A stretch of DNA of 64,000 nucleotides from an uncultured Saprospirales bacterium (GTDB lineage: Bacteria > Bacteroidota > Bacteroidia > Chitinophagales > JADIYW01), in contig CALLKF010000097.1 of the NCBI GenBank assembly GCA_938008535.1, positions 1 through 64,000 of the forward strand, given 5' to 3'. Below are positions 55,959 to 64,000 of this stretch, piece by piece. The translations under genes were made by a program, and so were the position numbers. Each line of letters opens with the position of its first letter. Position 1 is the stretch's first letter. The notes beneath the pieces are model-generated. The model made no database searches and was not told the origin of the DNA. It was given only the letters and a program-made list of their open reading frames with translations.

Positions 55959-56270
55959 ATGAACAAAACAAAATCAATCGTAGCCATCATTATGGTAATG
56001 ATCGTTACACTAATCGGATTTACAGCATGTAAAAGCAAATGTGAAAAAGATGGCAAATGCGAAAAAGCAAGTTGCTGTAAAGACACACCTTGTTGTGACA
56101 AATGCAACAAAGATTGCACTTCTGAAAACAAATGCTGTGATAAATGCAAAGTAGGAGAAGAAAAAGCATGTTGCAAAAAAGATAGCACTGCTTGTGGAAA
56201 AGATTCTGCTACTTGTGCTAAAACTGAAAAAGATGAATGTTGTAAAAAAGATTCGACAAAAAAGGAATAA
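55959..56270 (+). CDS. Cysteine-rich metallothionein-like lipoprotein
   Basis: A 103-residue protein with a lipoprotein-type N-terminus (LIGFTAC, C24). Including C24, 18 of the 80 residues from C24 to the end are Cys, mostly in CC, CxxC and CxxxC groups separated by Lys, Asp and Glu (for example CCKDTPCCDKC). No aromatic residue is present in this part. Such composition is typical of metallothioneins, but the lipid anchor and place between a TonB receptor and an HMA protein suggest a periplasmic or surface metal sponge. I know no named family. Spacing: 21 bp after the receptor, 27 bp before the HMA gene. Confidence 0.85.
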   Translation: MNKTKSIVAIIMVMIVTLIGFTACKSKCEKDGKCEKASCCKDTPCCDKCNKDCTSENKCCDKCKVGEEKACCKKDSTACGKDSATCAKTEKDECCKKDSTKKE

Positions 56271-56297
56271 ATTTATTAATTCAAATTATTAAATAAA

Positions 56298-56630
56298 ATG
56301 AAAAAGATAAAATTAATTCTAGTAACTACGATTACATTATTTGCAGTTACTTCTTTTGCAGCTAACAAAAAAACTGCTGCCATTTTGGTAAATGGCAATT
56401 GTGACATGTGCAAATCACGTATAGAAACAGCCAGTAAAAAAGCTGGTGCAAACACTGCATTTTGGAATGAAAAATCACATCAATTAAAACTAGAGTTTGA
56501 TGCCGATAAAACATCACTCGTTAAAATTGAAGAAAGCATTTTAAAAGCTGGTTATGATACAGAAAAATTAAAAGCAACCGATAAAGCATATAAATCATTG
56601 CCAACTTGTTGCCAATACGAAAGAGAATAA
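56298..56630 (+). CDS. Exported HMA-like metal-binding protein
   Basis: A 110-residue periplasmic protein with a signal peptide (1-21, SFAAN). It has one heavy-metal-associated domain (about 26-97) with the metal site GNCDMCKSR (CxxC) in the first loop, a beta strand with QLKLEFDADKTS and a final helix. A Cys-Cys pair (LPTCCQYE) lies near the C-terminus, which is not part of a standard HMA domain and could form a second site. It is the last gene of the operon and is followed by a terminator. Confidence 0.88.
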   Translation: MKKIKLILVTTITLFAVTSFAANKKTAAILVNGNCDMCKSRIETASKKAGANTAFWNEKSHQLKLEFDADKTSLVKIEESILKAGYDTEKLKATDKAYKSLPTCCQYERE

Positions 56631-56654
56631 AATTAAAACTGTAATATTTCTAAG

Positions 56655-56683
56655 AACCATCCTACTAATTAGGATGGTTTTTT
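56655..56683 (+). terminator. Intrinsic terminator of the metal operon
   Basis: AACCATCCTA and TAGGATGGTT pair with a 5-nt loop and are followed by a T run on the + strand, 24 bp after the HMA-like gene. Confidence 0.9.
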
Positions 56684-56734
56684 ATTTTTAATAAAACCAA
56701 TAAAATTGGTATTTTTGTCAACTAAATTAAAATA

Positions 56735-56791
56735 ATGAAATATCCATGAGCGTTTGCACACCAAAAGCAAATGTTTATCTGGATATTGCAT
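56735..56791. repeat. Palindromic interspersed element, copy C
   Basis: A 57-bp element, ATGAAATATCCATGAGCGTT at its left and TGGATATTGCAT at its right, in opposite orientation to copies A and B. It lies between the metal operon terminator and the metalloprotease gene. An in-frame ATG at 56754 falls inside the repeat and is not taken as the start of the next gene. Confidence 0.6.
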
Positions 56792-56822
56792 GTGCGTCTA
56801 TAAAAACAATAAAAAAAAACAC

Positions 56823-59444
56823 ATGAAATTCTTCAAAAATGTTATCATCTTAGTAATTGCTTTATCGTTTATATGCTTGAACATTTATGCAAAAAAAGAT
56901 AAAAAAAAGAAAGATATAGATACATCTACAACTTTAATTGATACGACAAAAACCGTAGCAAAAGATTCTATCAAAAAAGAAGGAAAACCGCAATTTAAAA
57001 CAATAAAAGAAGTAACAGAAAAATGTAAAAAAACGGCTGGACTTTTTCCTATTTACCAAGATACTACCACTGGAAAAACGTATATCGAAATCAGTGAAGA
57101 TAAATTTGGCAACGAGTTTATTTATTTTGCAACTGTAATAGATGGTATCATCGATGCTGGTTTTGCGCGTGGTGGTTACAAAGATAATTCTGTTTTTAAA
57201 ATTGAAAAATATTTTGATAGAATTGATTTCAAACTACAAAACACTAATTTTTATTTTGATAAAAATACTGAACTTTCAAAAGCAGAAAGTGCCAACATCA
57301 ATCAACCGTTATTTTATTCGGAAAAAATTGCCGCATCTTCAGTAGATAATACAACCAAAAAAAGAAGTTATTTAATTGATGCTGATAATCTTTTTTTAGC
57401 TGAACAATTTACACAAGTAAAACCAACTAGAATGCCAACTGACAAGCCAGATGCATTTTCGCTTGGTGCATTGAATACGAAGAAATCAAAATACTTAGCC
57501 ATCAAAAATTTTCCAAACAACACTGATATTGCTGTAGAATATATTTACGAAAATCCGTCGCCAATAAATGGTGGTACAGATGAAGTAACTGATGCGCGTT
57601 TTGTTTCGGTAAAAATGCAACACAGCATGATTGAAATGCCAAAAAATAATTTCAAACCACGTGCTGATGATCCACGTGTTGGATATTTTATTGAAAAAAT
57701 AACCGAACAAACTTCTAGTTCATCCACGCCTTGGAAAGATTTAATTCACAAATGGAATTTAGAAAAACAAGACTCAACAGCGAAACTTTCTTATCCAAAA
57801 AAACCAGTTGTTTGGTGGATTGAAAAAACAACACCAAAAGAATTTCGACCAATAATAAAAGCTGCTGTTTTATCATGGAATAAAGCATTTGAACAAGCTG
57901 GTTTTAAAGGTGCTGTAGAATGTTATGAGCAAGCTGATACTTCAACTTGGGAAGCCGAAGACATACGCTACAATGTGTTGCGTTGGGTAGCTTCACCGAG
58001 ACCGCCTTATGGTGGTTACGGACCAACCTTTGTAAATCCGCGCACTGGCGAAATTTTAGGAGCAGATATTATGCTGGAATTTGTGTATTTAACCAATAGA
58101 ATTAATTTAGAAAAATTGTATGATATTGCTGCATTAGATAATTATTCATCATCACCTAAATTGAATTATACAAATTGCGAATTTGGCGAAACTATGCACG
58201 AAAATATTTTATCTGGTATGCAGTTTTTAAGTGCATTTAGTTTTAATGATTTAGATAAAGATGAATTCATGAAACAAGCACTCACGAATTTAGTGATGCA
58301 TGAAGTTGGACATACTTTTGGGTTGAATCACAATTTTATTGCATCACAAATGAATACCAAAGAGCAAATGCAAGACAAAGAATATTGTAAAAAAAATGGT
58401 TTAACTGCATCTGTTATGGATTATACGATTGCCAATATTTCACCAGATAAAAATAAACAAGGTCTGTTTTTTGACGATCAACCTGGTGTGTATGATAGAT
58501 GGGCAATTCAGTTTGGTTATATGCACGAAGAAAATGATGTAAAACTTGAAGAAGCAATTAAAAAAACAATTGCACTTTCATCCAATCCAAACTACCGGTT
58601 TTTTAACGACGCTGATGATATGCGCTCTGCAGGAAAAGGTATTGATCCACGTGCAAATTTATTTGATATGAGTAGCGACGCCATTGGTTATGCGTTAGAT
58701 AATATACAAATGGTAAATGATGCATTGCCAAAACTATTAACAAAATATAGTGTTCCAGCGCAATCGTATAATGAATTGAGAAATGCCTATTTAATTTTAT
58801 CTGGAAATTATGCACGTAGTTTAACTACCATTACGCGATATTTAGGTGGTGTATATGTAAACAGAACTATGGTTGGACAAGATACCACAAAACCATTTAC
58901 ACCAGTTTCATTAGCAGAACAAAAACGTGCGATTGCAGCATTAAATAAATTTGCATTTTCTAAAGATGCTTTCAAAGTGCCTGAAAATATTTATGCGTAT
59001 TTGCAAATGCAGCGACGTGGTTTTGATATGCGAAGAGAAACGGAAGATCCAAAAATTCACGATAGAATTTTGAATATTCAAAAAACTGTTTTTGACCAAA
59101 TTTTAAATCCATTGGTTTTGCAACGTGTTTCAGATTCTAAATTTTATGGAAACAAATACACTTTAAATTCAGTCTTAGCAGACATTACAGATGGTGTTTT
59201 TGCTGAAGACTTGAGTGGTGCTGTTACTAGTATTCGTCAAAATTTACAAGAAGAATATGTGAACCGATTATTGAACATTGTTGATACAAAATCATCGTAT
59301 GCACACATCACAAAATCTGCTGTTTTTGGTGAAGTCACCAAAATTTTGAGTATGATGAAAAGCAGCAATAGTGCTGATATTTCTACACAATCACATCGCA
59401 AACATTTGGTGTATTTAATAAATAAGAGTTTAGAGTTAAAATAA
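56823..59444 (+). CDS. Zinc-dependent metalloprotease (DUF5117/DUF5118 type)
   Basis: An exported zinc endopeptidase. The 873-residue protein has a signal peptide (about 1-22, NIYAK), a Lys-rich linker, DUF5118- and DUF5117-type N-terminal regions, and a catalytic domain with HEVGHTFGLNH (H493, E494, H497, H503) and a later SVMDYT met-turn. This is the metzincin-like layout of Bacteroidota M10-type enzymes. The start at MKFFKNVIIL is preferred over an ATG inside the upstream repeat. A TATTTTTG box at 56710-56717 may be a -7 element. The role, perhaps extracellular protein breakdown, is inferred. Confidence 0.88.
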   Translation: MKFFKNVIILVIALSFICLNIYAKKDKKKKDIDTSTTLIDTTKTVAKDSIKKEGKPQFKTIKEVTEKCKKTAGLFPIYQDTTTGKTYIEISEDKFGNEFIYFATVIDGIIDAGFARGGYKDNSVFKIEKYFDRIDFKLQNTNFYFDKNTELSKAESANINQPLFYSEKIAASSVDNTTKKRSYLIDADNLFLAEQFTQVKPTRMPTDKPDAFSLGALNTKKSKYLAIKNFPNNTDIAVEYIYENPSPINGGTDEVTDARFVSVKMQHSMIEMPKNNFKPRADDPRVGYFIEKITEQTSSSSTPWKDLIHKWNLEKQDSTAKLSYPKKPVVWWIEKTTPKEFRPIIKAAVLSWNKAFEQAGFKGAVECYEQADTSTWEAEDIRYNVLRWVASPRPPYGGYGPTFVNPRTGEILGADIMLEFVYLTNRINLEKLYDIAALDNYSSSPKLNYTNCEFGETMHENILSGMQFLSAFSFNDLDKDEFMKQALTNLVMHEVGHTFGLNHNFIASQMNTKEQMQDKEYCKKNGLTASVMDYTIANISPDKNKQGLFFDDQPGVYDRWAIQFGYMHEENDVKLEEAIKKTIALSSNPNYRFFNDADDMRSAGKGIDPRANLFDMSSDAIGYALDNIQMVNDALPKLLTKYSVPAQSYNELRNAYLILSGNYARSLTTITRYLGGVYVNRTMVGQDTTKPFTPVSLAEQKRAIAALNKFAFSKDAFKVPENIYAYLQMQRRGFDMRRETEDPKIHDRILNIQKTVFDQILNPLVLQRVSDSKFYGNKYTLNSVLADITDGVFAEDLSGAVTSIRQNLQEEYVNRLLNIVDTKSSYAHITKSAVFGEVTKILSMMKSSNSADISTQSHRKHLVYLINKSLELK

Positions 59445-59461
59445 AAAAAGAATTAAAAAAC

Positions 59462-59493
59462 AAAATGCCTGTCAAAGTTGACAGGCATTTTTA
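59462..59493. terminator. Bidirectional intrinsic terminator
   Basis: AAAATGCCTGTCAA and its complement pair around a short loop, with T runs on both strands. It lies between the convergent metalloprotease and frr genes. Confidence 0.9.
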
Positions 59494-59509
59494 TTTAAAC
59501 TGAATTATT

Positions 59510-60073
59510 TTATATCGTCATAATTTCTTCTTCTTTTACCACTAACATTTTATCAACTTTTGCATTGTATTCATTGGTAAGTGATTGAATTTTTTCTTCG
59601 CTATCTTTTCCAATATCTTCACTTAACCCATTTTTCACCAAATCTTTAATCATTTCGTTACCATCTTTGCGTGCGTTGCGCACAACAATTTTTGTTTGTT
59701 CACCATGATTTTTTGATTGTTTTACCAATTCTCTACGACGTTCTTCGGTCATTGGTGGAACAGTTAAGCGAATATTTTCACCATCATTTTGTGGTGTAAT
59801 TCCAATATTACTCTGGAAAATGGCGCGCTCTACATCAGCAATCATTTTGCGTTCAAACGGCACAATTACCAAAGTTCTAGCGTCTAATAATTTTACACTT
59901 GCAACTTGAATTATTGGTGTTGGTGAACCATAATATTCGACAGTGATGCCACTCACCATATCTGGACTAGCTTTGCCTGCGCGCACTTTGTGCAATTCTT
60001 CTTCTAAATGTTTTAATGCTTTAAACATCGCATCTTTGGTTTCATCCAAAACCATCTGTACTTCTTCTTCCAT
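59510..60073 (-). CDS. frr: Ribosome recycling factor
   Basis: Splits post-termination ribosomes together with EF-G. The 187-residue protein shows the family segments LEEELHKVRAGKASPDMVSG, RTLVIVPFE and PPMTEERRRELVKQ at normal length. It is downstream of pyrH on the same strand (132 bp), as is common in bacteria. A CAAATATA (minus strand TATATTTG) at 60094-60101 may give it a promoter of its own. Confidence 0.97.
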   Translation of the reverse strand: MEEEVQMVLDETKDAMFKALKHLEEELHKVRAGKASPDMVSGITVEYYGSPTPIIQVASVKLLDARTLVIVPFERKMIADVERAIFQSNIGITPQNDGENIRLTVPPMTEERRRELVKQSKNHGEQTKIVVRNARKDGNEMIKDLVKNGLSEDIGKDSEEKIQSLTNEYNAKVDKMLVVKEEEIMTI

Positions 60074-60205
60074 TGTATAGAAATTTATTGAGGCAAATAT
60101 AAAAAGAATTTGCTTGTTGTTACACTAAAATTAAATGTATAAGATATGGATTAAAATGATTTTAACATCAGTATTAAAAATTTCAATCTGACTTTTAATT
60201 TACGA

Positions 60206-60916
60206 TCAACTTACCAAAGTTCCAATTTTTTCGCCTTGTAGAATGCGTAAGATATTTCCACGTTGTTTAATATTAAAAACAATAATTGGCATTTTATTTT
60301 CTTTACACAAAGCAAAAGCAGTTTGATCCATGATGCGTAAATTTTTCATCATCACCTCTTCAAACGAAATAGCATCAAATTTTGTTGCATTCGCATCTTT
60401 TTTTGGATCAGCCGTATAAATTCCATCAACGCTGGTTCCTTTTAAAATCACATCTACTTCTAATTCATTTGCACGCAACGCAGCAGCTGTATCTGTAGTA
60501 AAATAAGGATTTCCAGTGCCTGCAGCCATAATAATACAACGTCCTTTTTCCAAATGGCGCATGGCTTTTCTGCGTATGTATTGCTCACAAACTTGCGAAA
60601 TATTTAATGCCGACATCAAACGCGTATATACACCTTTTGATTCTAAAGCTCCTTGCAACGCCATACCGTTTATCACAGTGGCAAGCATACCCATGTAATC
60701 ACCTTGCGCGCGTTCTATGCCAATGTTTCCTGCTTGTAAGCCACGGAAAATATTTCCACCACCAACTACAATTCCAACTTCGTAACCTGCGTTTACCACT
60801 TCTTTAATTTCATCTGCAAAAATAGAAAGTGTTTCTGATTGGATGCCAAATTGTTGATCACCCATAAGTGCCTCACCGCTTAGTTTTAATAAAATTCGCT
60901 TGATTGGTTTTTCCAT
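60206..60916 (-). CDS. pyrH: UMP kinase
   Basis: Phosphorylates UMP to UDP in pyrimidine synthesis. The 236-residue protein of the amino-acid-kinase fold has LLKLSGEALMGDQQ, GIVVGGGNIFRGLQA and TDTAAALRANELEVDVILKG segments. Its place between tsf and frr is the conserved bacterial order, although a small lipoprotein gene lies between it and tsf. Confidence 0.97.
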   Translation of the reverse strand: MEKPIKRILLKLSGEALMGDQQFGIQSETLSIFADEIKEVVNAGYEVGIVVGGGNIFRGLQAGNIGIERAQGDYMGMLATVINGMALQGALESKGVYTRLMSALNISQVCEQYIRRKAMRHLEKGRCIIMAAGTGNPYFTTDTAAALRANELEVDVILKGTSVDGIYTADPKKDANATKFDAISFEEVMMKNLRIMDQTAFALCKENKMPIIVFNIKQRGNILRILQGEKIGTLVS

Positions 60917-60962
60917 GTTTGGTGTATATTATTGGTTATATGTTATTAGTTATCTGTGATAT

Positions 60963-61226
60963 TTATTTACAAACTTTGTTCAAAACACCTGTTACTACGC
61001 TATCTGCATTCTTAAATTCGTAGCCATCAAATGTTTTCATTGCATCGCACCAACTTACTGTTGGATAATAGGTATTAAAGGTTTCTTTCGTAAGTTTAAG
61101 CGTATTATTTCCTCTAGCATCTACTACGTAAAATGTACAGTTTTCACAATCTGTTTTTTTACAAGAAAAAACAAAAATTATGCTGATGGCAATAATAGCA
61201 TAAAAAAATAATTTGGCTTTCATCAT
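60963..61226 (-). CDS. Small lipoprotein of unknown function
   Basis: An 87-residue lipoprotein with signal peptide and lipobox (FVFSC). The mature part carries a CENC pair, two further Cys and the DARGNNTLKLTKETF segment. I place the start at MMKAKLFF (61226); an ATG seven codons upstream is also possible. No family recognised. It interrupts the usual tsf-pyrH pair and lies between the tsf terminator and pyrH, so it may be transcribed with pyrH. Confidence 0.65.
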   Translation of the reverse strand: MMKAKLFFYAIIAISIIFVFSCKKTDCENCTFYVVDARGNNTLKLTKETFNTYYPTVSWCDAMKTFDGYEFKNADSVVTGVLNKVCK

Positions 61227-61251
61227 TTTTTTTATAAATATAAACAAAAAA

Positions 61252-61276
61252 AAAGAGAGATTAAAAATCTCTCTTT
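61252..61276 (-). terminator. Intrinsic terminator after tsf
   Basis: On the minus strand AAAGAGAGATT pairs with AATCTCTCTTT and runs into nine T. It lies 9 bp after the tsf stop and separates tsf from the small lipoprotein gene. Confidence 0.9.
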
Positions 61277-61284
61277 GTAAAATA

Positions 61285-62124
61285 TTACGATAAAGTCACT
61301 CGCTTGAATGACACAACGGTCAAATCTTTATCGGCAGTTTTTAAATATTGTTCTACCGTTTTGCCACCATCTTTTACGAATGGTTGTGGCAATAATGTAT
61401 TTTCTTTCAACATTGTATTTACTGCACCTTCAGAAATTTTGTCTAACATATTTTCTGGTTTTCCAGCAGCGATTGCTTTCTCACGAGCAATTTCTTTTTC
61501 TCGTGCTTTCATTTCGTCAGAAACACCTGAAGCATCAACAGCTACCGGATTCATTGCAGCAATTTGCATGGCAACATCTTTTCCAACAGTTGCTTTTTCT
61601 TCATTTAATGCTTGGTTTAATTGCACTAAAACACCCATTCTGTAACCCATATGAATGTAAGCAACAACGCCTTCACCTTCAACCACTTCGTATTTTTTTA
61701 CTTCGATTTTTTCGCCGATTTTAGCTACTGTATCTAATAATTTATCTTTTATTGGAGCACCATCTAAAGATGCATTTAATAAATCTTCTAACGTTCTGAT
61801 TCTACCAGCTAAAGCAACGTCTGCAATAGATTTTGCTAAGTTGATGAAGTCTTCATTTTTTGCAACGAAATCTGTTTCTGAGCTTAAGTTTACAGCGCAG
61901 CCAAACTTTCCATCTTCAGATGTAAGTGCAATTACCACGCCTTCATTTGCTTCTCTGTCTGCACGGTTAGCAGCGATTTTTGCGCCTTTTTTTCTTAAAT
62001 AATCGATTGCAGCTTCGAAATCACCGTTTGTTTCTACTAATGCTTTTTTGCAGTCCATGATGCCTGCGCCAGTTTCTTGTCTAAGTTTATTTACATCTGA
62101 TGCACTTATTGTTACAGTTGACAT
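61285..62124 (-). CDS. tsf: Elongation factor Ts
   Basis: Nucleotide exchange factor for EF-Tu. The 279-residue protein has the N-terminal UBA-like segment LRQETGAGIMDCKKAL, the SSETDFVAKNEDFINLAK core motif and AYIHMGYRMGVLVQLN at normal length. It lies 150 bp from rpsB upstream, the conserved order, and is followed by a strong terminator. Confidence 0.98.
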   Translation of the reverse strand: MSTVTISASDVNKLRQETGAGIMDCKKALVETNGDFEAAIDYLRKKGAKIAANRADREANEGVVIALTSEDGKFGCAVNLSSETDFVAKNEDFINLAKSIADVALAGRIRTLEDLLNASLDGAPIKDKLLDTVAKIGEKIEVKKYEVVEGEGVVAYIHMGYRMGVLVQLNQALNEEKATVGKDVAMQIAAMNPVAVDASGVSDEMKAREKEIAREKAIAAGKPENMLDKISEGAVNTMLKENTLLPQPFVKDGGKTVEQYLKTADKDLTVVSFKRVTLS

Positions 62125-62274
62125 ATTAATTTAATTTGAAAATTTGAAATAATTTTTATTCTCGAAGTCCATTTTAAACATTATATAGATATGAGTAAAA
62201 TGAGTTAATTTGAAATGAAAAAAGTAATAAATTTTTACTTATTACTTACTACTTTTTTCTTTTTTCATCTTGAA

Positions 62275-63036
62275 TTATTCTGCTGCTTCAGCTACTGCTT
62301 TTGCGTCTGTTTCTGTTTTAGTTTCAGCTTCTTCTTTATCTTTTTTACGTTCAGCTAAACCTTCTTTAATTGCTTCTACTAAGTAGTTTGTAATTAATTG
62401 GATTGATTTAGTAGCATCATCATTTGCTGGAATTGCAAAGTCAACTTTAGTTGGATCGCTATTTGTGTCCACAACACCAATTGTTTTGATACCTAAATTT
62501 TTAGCTTCTGCTAAAGCGATATGTTCGTGTGAAATATCCACTAAAAATAAAGCAGCAGGAATTCTTGGTAAGTTTTCAATACCACCTAATACTTTATCTA
62601 ATTTTTCTTGTTGACGACCTAACATCAATCTTTCTTTTTTGGTGATGTTATTTAAAGCGCCATCGCCTAATAATTTTTCAATGCTTTGTTTTTTCTTGAT
62701 TGATTTACGGATAGTAACGAAATTCGTCAACATACCACCTAACCAACGCTCTGTAACGAAAGGCATGTTTACTTGTTTAGCAGCTTCTTGAACAATTTCT
62801 TTCGCTTGTTTTTTAGTTGCTACAAATAATACTTTACGACCAGATTTTGCAATAGAACGCAATACAGAAGCAGCTTCTTCTAGTTTTTCTTGTGTTTTAT
62901 TTAAATCAATAATATGAATTCCTTTACGTTCCATAAATATATATGGTAACATTTTCGGATTCCATTTTTTCTTTAAATGTCCAAAGTGAACTCCTGCGTC
63001 CAACATTTCTTGCTGAGATATTTTAGATACTGACAT
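62275..63036 (-). CDS. rpsB: 30S ribosomal protein S2
   Basis: Small-subunit protein S2. The 253-residue protein has the signature segments MLDAGVHFGHLKKKWNPKM, VTERWLGGMLTNF and IPANDDATKSIQLITNYL, followed by an acidic, Ala/Glu/Lys-rich tail of about 25 residues. It lies 24 bp after rpsI, so it is part of the rplM-rpsI transcript. Confidence 0.98.
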   Translation of the reverse strand: MSVSKISQQEMLDAGVHFGHLKKKWNPKMLPYIFMERKGIHIIDLNKTQEKLEEAASVLRSIAKSGRKVLFVATKKQAKEIVQEAAKQVNMPFVTERWLGGMLTNFVTIRKSIKKKQSIEKLLGDGALNNITKKERLMLGRQQEKLDKVLGGIENLPRIPAALFLVDISHEHIALAEAKNLGIKTIGVVDTNSDPTKVDFAIPANDDATKSIQLITNYLVEAIKEGLAERKKDKEEAETKTETDAKAVAEAAE

Positions 63037-63060
63037 ATTATTCTTATAAATTTTTGAAGA

Positions 63061-63453
63061 TTAACGTTTACTGAATTGGAAGCTTTTACGTGCTTTTTTC
63101 TTACCAAATTTCTTGCGTTCTACCATTCTAGAGTCACGAGTCATTAAGTTTTCTGCTTTTAAAGCTGGCTTCACCGATTCGTCATTTTTTACCAATGCAC
63201 GTGCAATGCCTAAAGAAATAGCTTCTGCTTGTCCTTTAATACCACCACCTTTTACATTTACAGTGATGTCAAATTTATCGATAGATTCTGTAACGTTTAA
63301 TGGTTTGATTGCTCTATCTACTAATTGTTTTAAAGAAATATACTCTTTAATGTCTTTGCCATTTACGATAAAAGTACCTTTGCCACTTTTTAAATAAACG
63401 CGTGCAACTGCAGTTTTACGACGACCTAATCCGTTGATTGTTTCCTTTGCCAT
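63061..63453 (-). CDS. rpsI: 30S ribosomal protein S9
   Basis: Small-subunit protein S9. The 130-residue protein has GLGRRKTAVARVYLKSGKG at the start, VKGGGIKGQAEAISLGIARA in the middle and the basic tail ending KKARKSFQFSKR, whose Arg contacts P-site tRNA. It overlaps none of its neighbours and starts 2 bp after the rplM stop. Confidence 0.98.
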   Translation of the reverse strand: MAKETINGLGRRKTAVARVYLKSGKGTFIVNGKDIKEYISLKQLVDRAIKPLNVTESIDKFDITVNVKGGGIKGQAEAISLGIARALVKNDESVKPALKAENLMTRDSRMVERKKFGKKKARKSFQFSKR

Positions 63454-63455
63454 TA

Positions 63456-63908
63456 TTATATGTTGTTAAATTTTAAAACTTCTGGTTTTTGTGCTGCATG
63501 TGGATGATCTGTACCTGCAAACACATGTAATTTTTTGAACATTGCTCTACCTAAACGCGTACGTGGCAACATGTGACTGATTGCGTTTTCTAAAACGAAT
63601 TCAGGTTTTTTAGCCAATGCAATTTTTGGAGTCATAAAACGTTGACCACCTGGATAGCCAGTATGACGAACGTAAACTTTGTCTGTTAATTTTTTACCAG
63701 ATAAGTGCACTTTTTCTGCATTGATGATAATTACATGGTCACCAGCATCGAAATGTGTTGTGTACGATGGTTTGTTTTTACCTTGTAAAATTTTTGCAAT
63801 TTCAGATGAGATTCTACCTAATGTTTGGTTTTCTGCATCTACGATGTACCATTTATGCACTACAGTGCTTGGCTTGGCAACTTGTGTTTTGTAACTTAAT
63901 GTATCCAC
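63456..63908 (-). CDS. rplM: 50S ribosomal protein L13
   Basis: Large-subunit protein L13. The 150-residue protein shows WYIVDAENQTLGRISSEIA, the DHVIIINAEKVHLSGKKL segment and AISHMLPRTRLGRAMFKKL. It is the first gene of the rplM-rpsI-rpsB transcript, with a promoter at 63972 and beyond. Confidence 0.98.
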   Translation of the reverse strand: MDTLSYKTQVAKPSTVVHKWYIVDAENQTLGRISSEIAKILQGKNKPSYTTHFDAGDHVIIINAEKVHLSGKKLTDKVYVRHTGYPGGQRFMTPKIALAKKPEFVLENAISHMLPRTRLGRAMFKKLHVFAGTDHPHAAQKPEVLKFNNI

Positions 63909-63971
63909 GATGAGTTATTTTTTCGTATTCTAAAAATTGTTCCAATTCTACTTTCTTTTCAAATTGGAGTG

Positions 63972-64000
63972 CAAAAGTAATTATCTAAACACGAAAAACA
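63972..64000 (-). promoter_or_regulatory. Bacteroidota-type promoter of rplM, -33 box at window edge
   Basis: On the minus strand TACTTTTG (63979-63972) is a -7 box. The expected -33 position begins at the last bases of the window (TG at 64000-63999, 19 bp away) and is therefore only partly visible. It gives a leader of about 55-60 nt. Confidence 0.5.

Noticed and set aside
56754..56822. Upstream start for the metalloprotease
   Set aside because: It lies inside a dispersed repeat and gives no signal peptide; MKFFKN at 56823 does.

Overview
The window is a low-GC stretch of chromosome from a member of the Bacteroidota, probably of the Chitinophagales/Sphingobacteriales type. Four things point there: two giant secreted proteins with signal peptides and type IX secretion C-terminal sorting domains (5086-11787 and 36817-45627), TonB-dependent receptors, several promoters of the Bacteroidota form (TTTG or TTG, about 20 bp, TAnnTTTG), and a SecA of about 1,100 residues. 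I found no rRNA, complete tRNA, insertion sequence or CRISPR array.

Left end (1-2640): the inner edge of what looks like an integrated element. A gene of unknown function runs off the window, a decayed reading frame follows, then a Bacteroidota-type tyrosine recombinase. The edge is marked by a short tRNA-3'-end-like sequence followed by a strong terminator hairpin at 2577-2638. From 2753 to about 18400 lie a haem-type TonB receptor, a 2233-residue protein with 17 SprB-like repeats, small genes (PH-like, DUF4256, lmo0937-type membrane protein), a rhomboid protease, a small HTH regulator preceded by an exact 21-bp tandem repeat array (15508-15780), and a PIF1-like helicase.

Middle (18600-34800): a nuoABCD operon, cut off from the rest of complex I, then an NtrC-type sigma-54 activator, a SPOR protein, secA, purD, a multi-zinc-ribbon protein, alkB, queA, a MacB-type permease, a serine hydrolase and a barrel-like protein. 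At 34900-47959 are a GT-C/TPR membrane protein, the 2936-residue adhesin-like protein with its small upstream partner, and a GH5 lipoprotein. lon (48114-50546) is preceded by a very good sigma-54 promoter whose predicted start coincides with a hairpin.

Right end (50600-64000): a DUF5077/DUF3472 lipoprotein, an acyltransferase, and a four-gene metal-handling operon (53250-56630). The operon encodes a HYC_CC_PP-like protein, a TonB receptor with a Cys-Cys plug motif, a very cysteine-rich lipoprotein and a periplasmic HMA-like protein. A zinc metalloprotease follows. The window ends with the minus-strand translation block rplM-rpsI-rpsB-tsf-(small lipoprotein)-pyrH-frr. A ~57-bp palindromic element occurs three times between genes (29375, 46202, 56735).

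The signals I consider most worth following are the 21-bp array beside the HTH gene, the cysteine-rich lipoprotein and its operon, the three-copy palindromic element and the sigma-54/hairpin leader of lon. All functions are inferred by reading the sequence; no database search was run.
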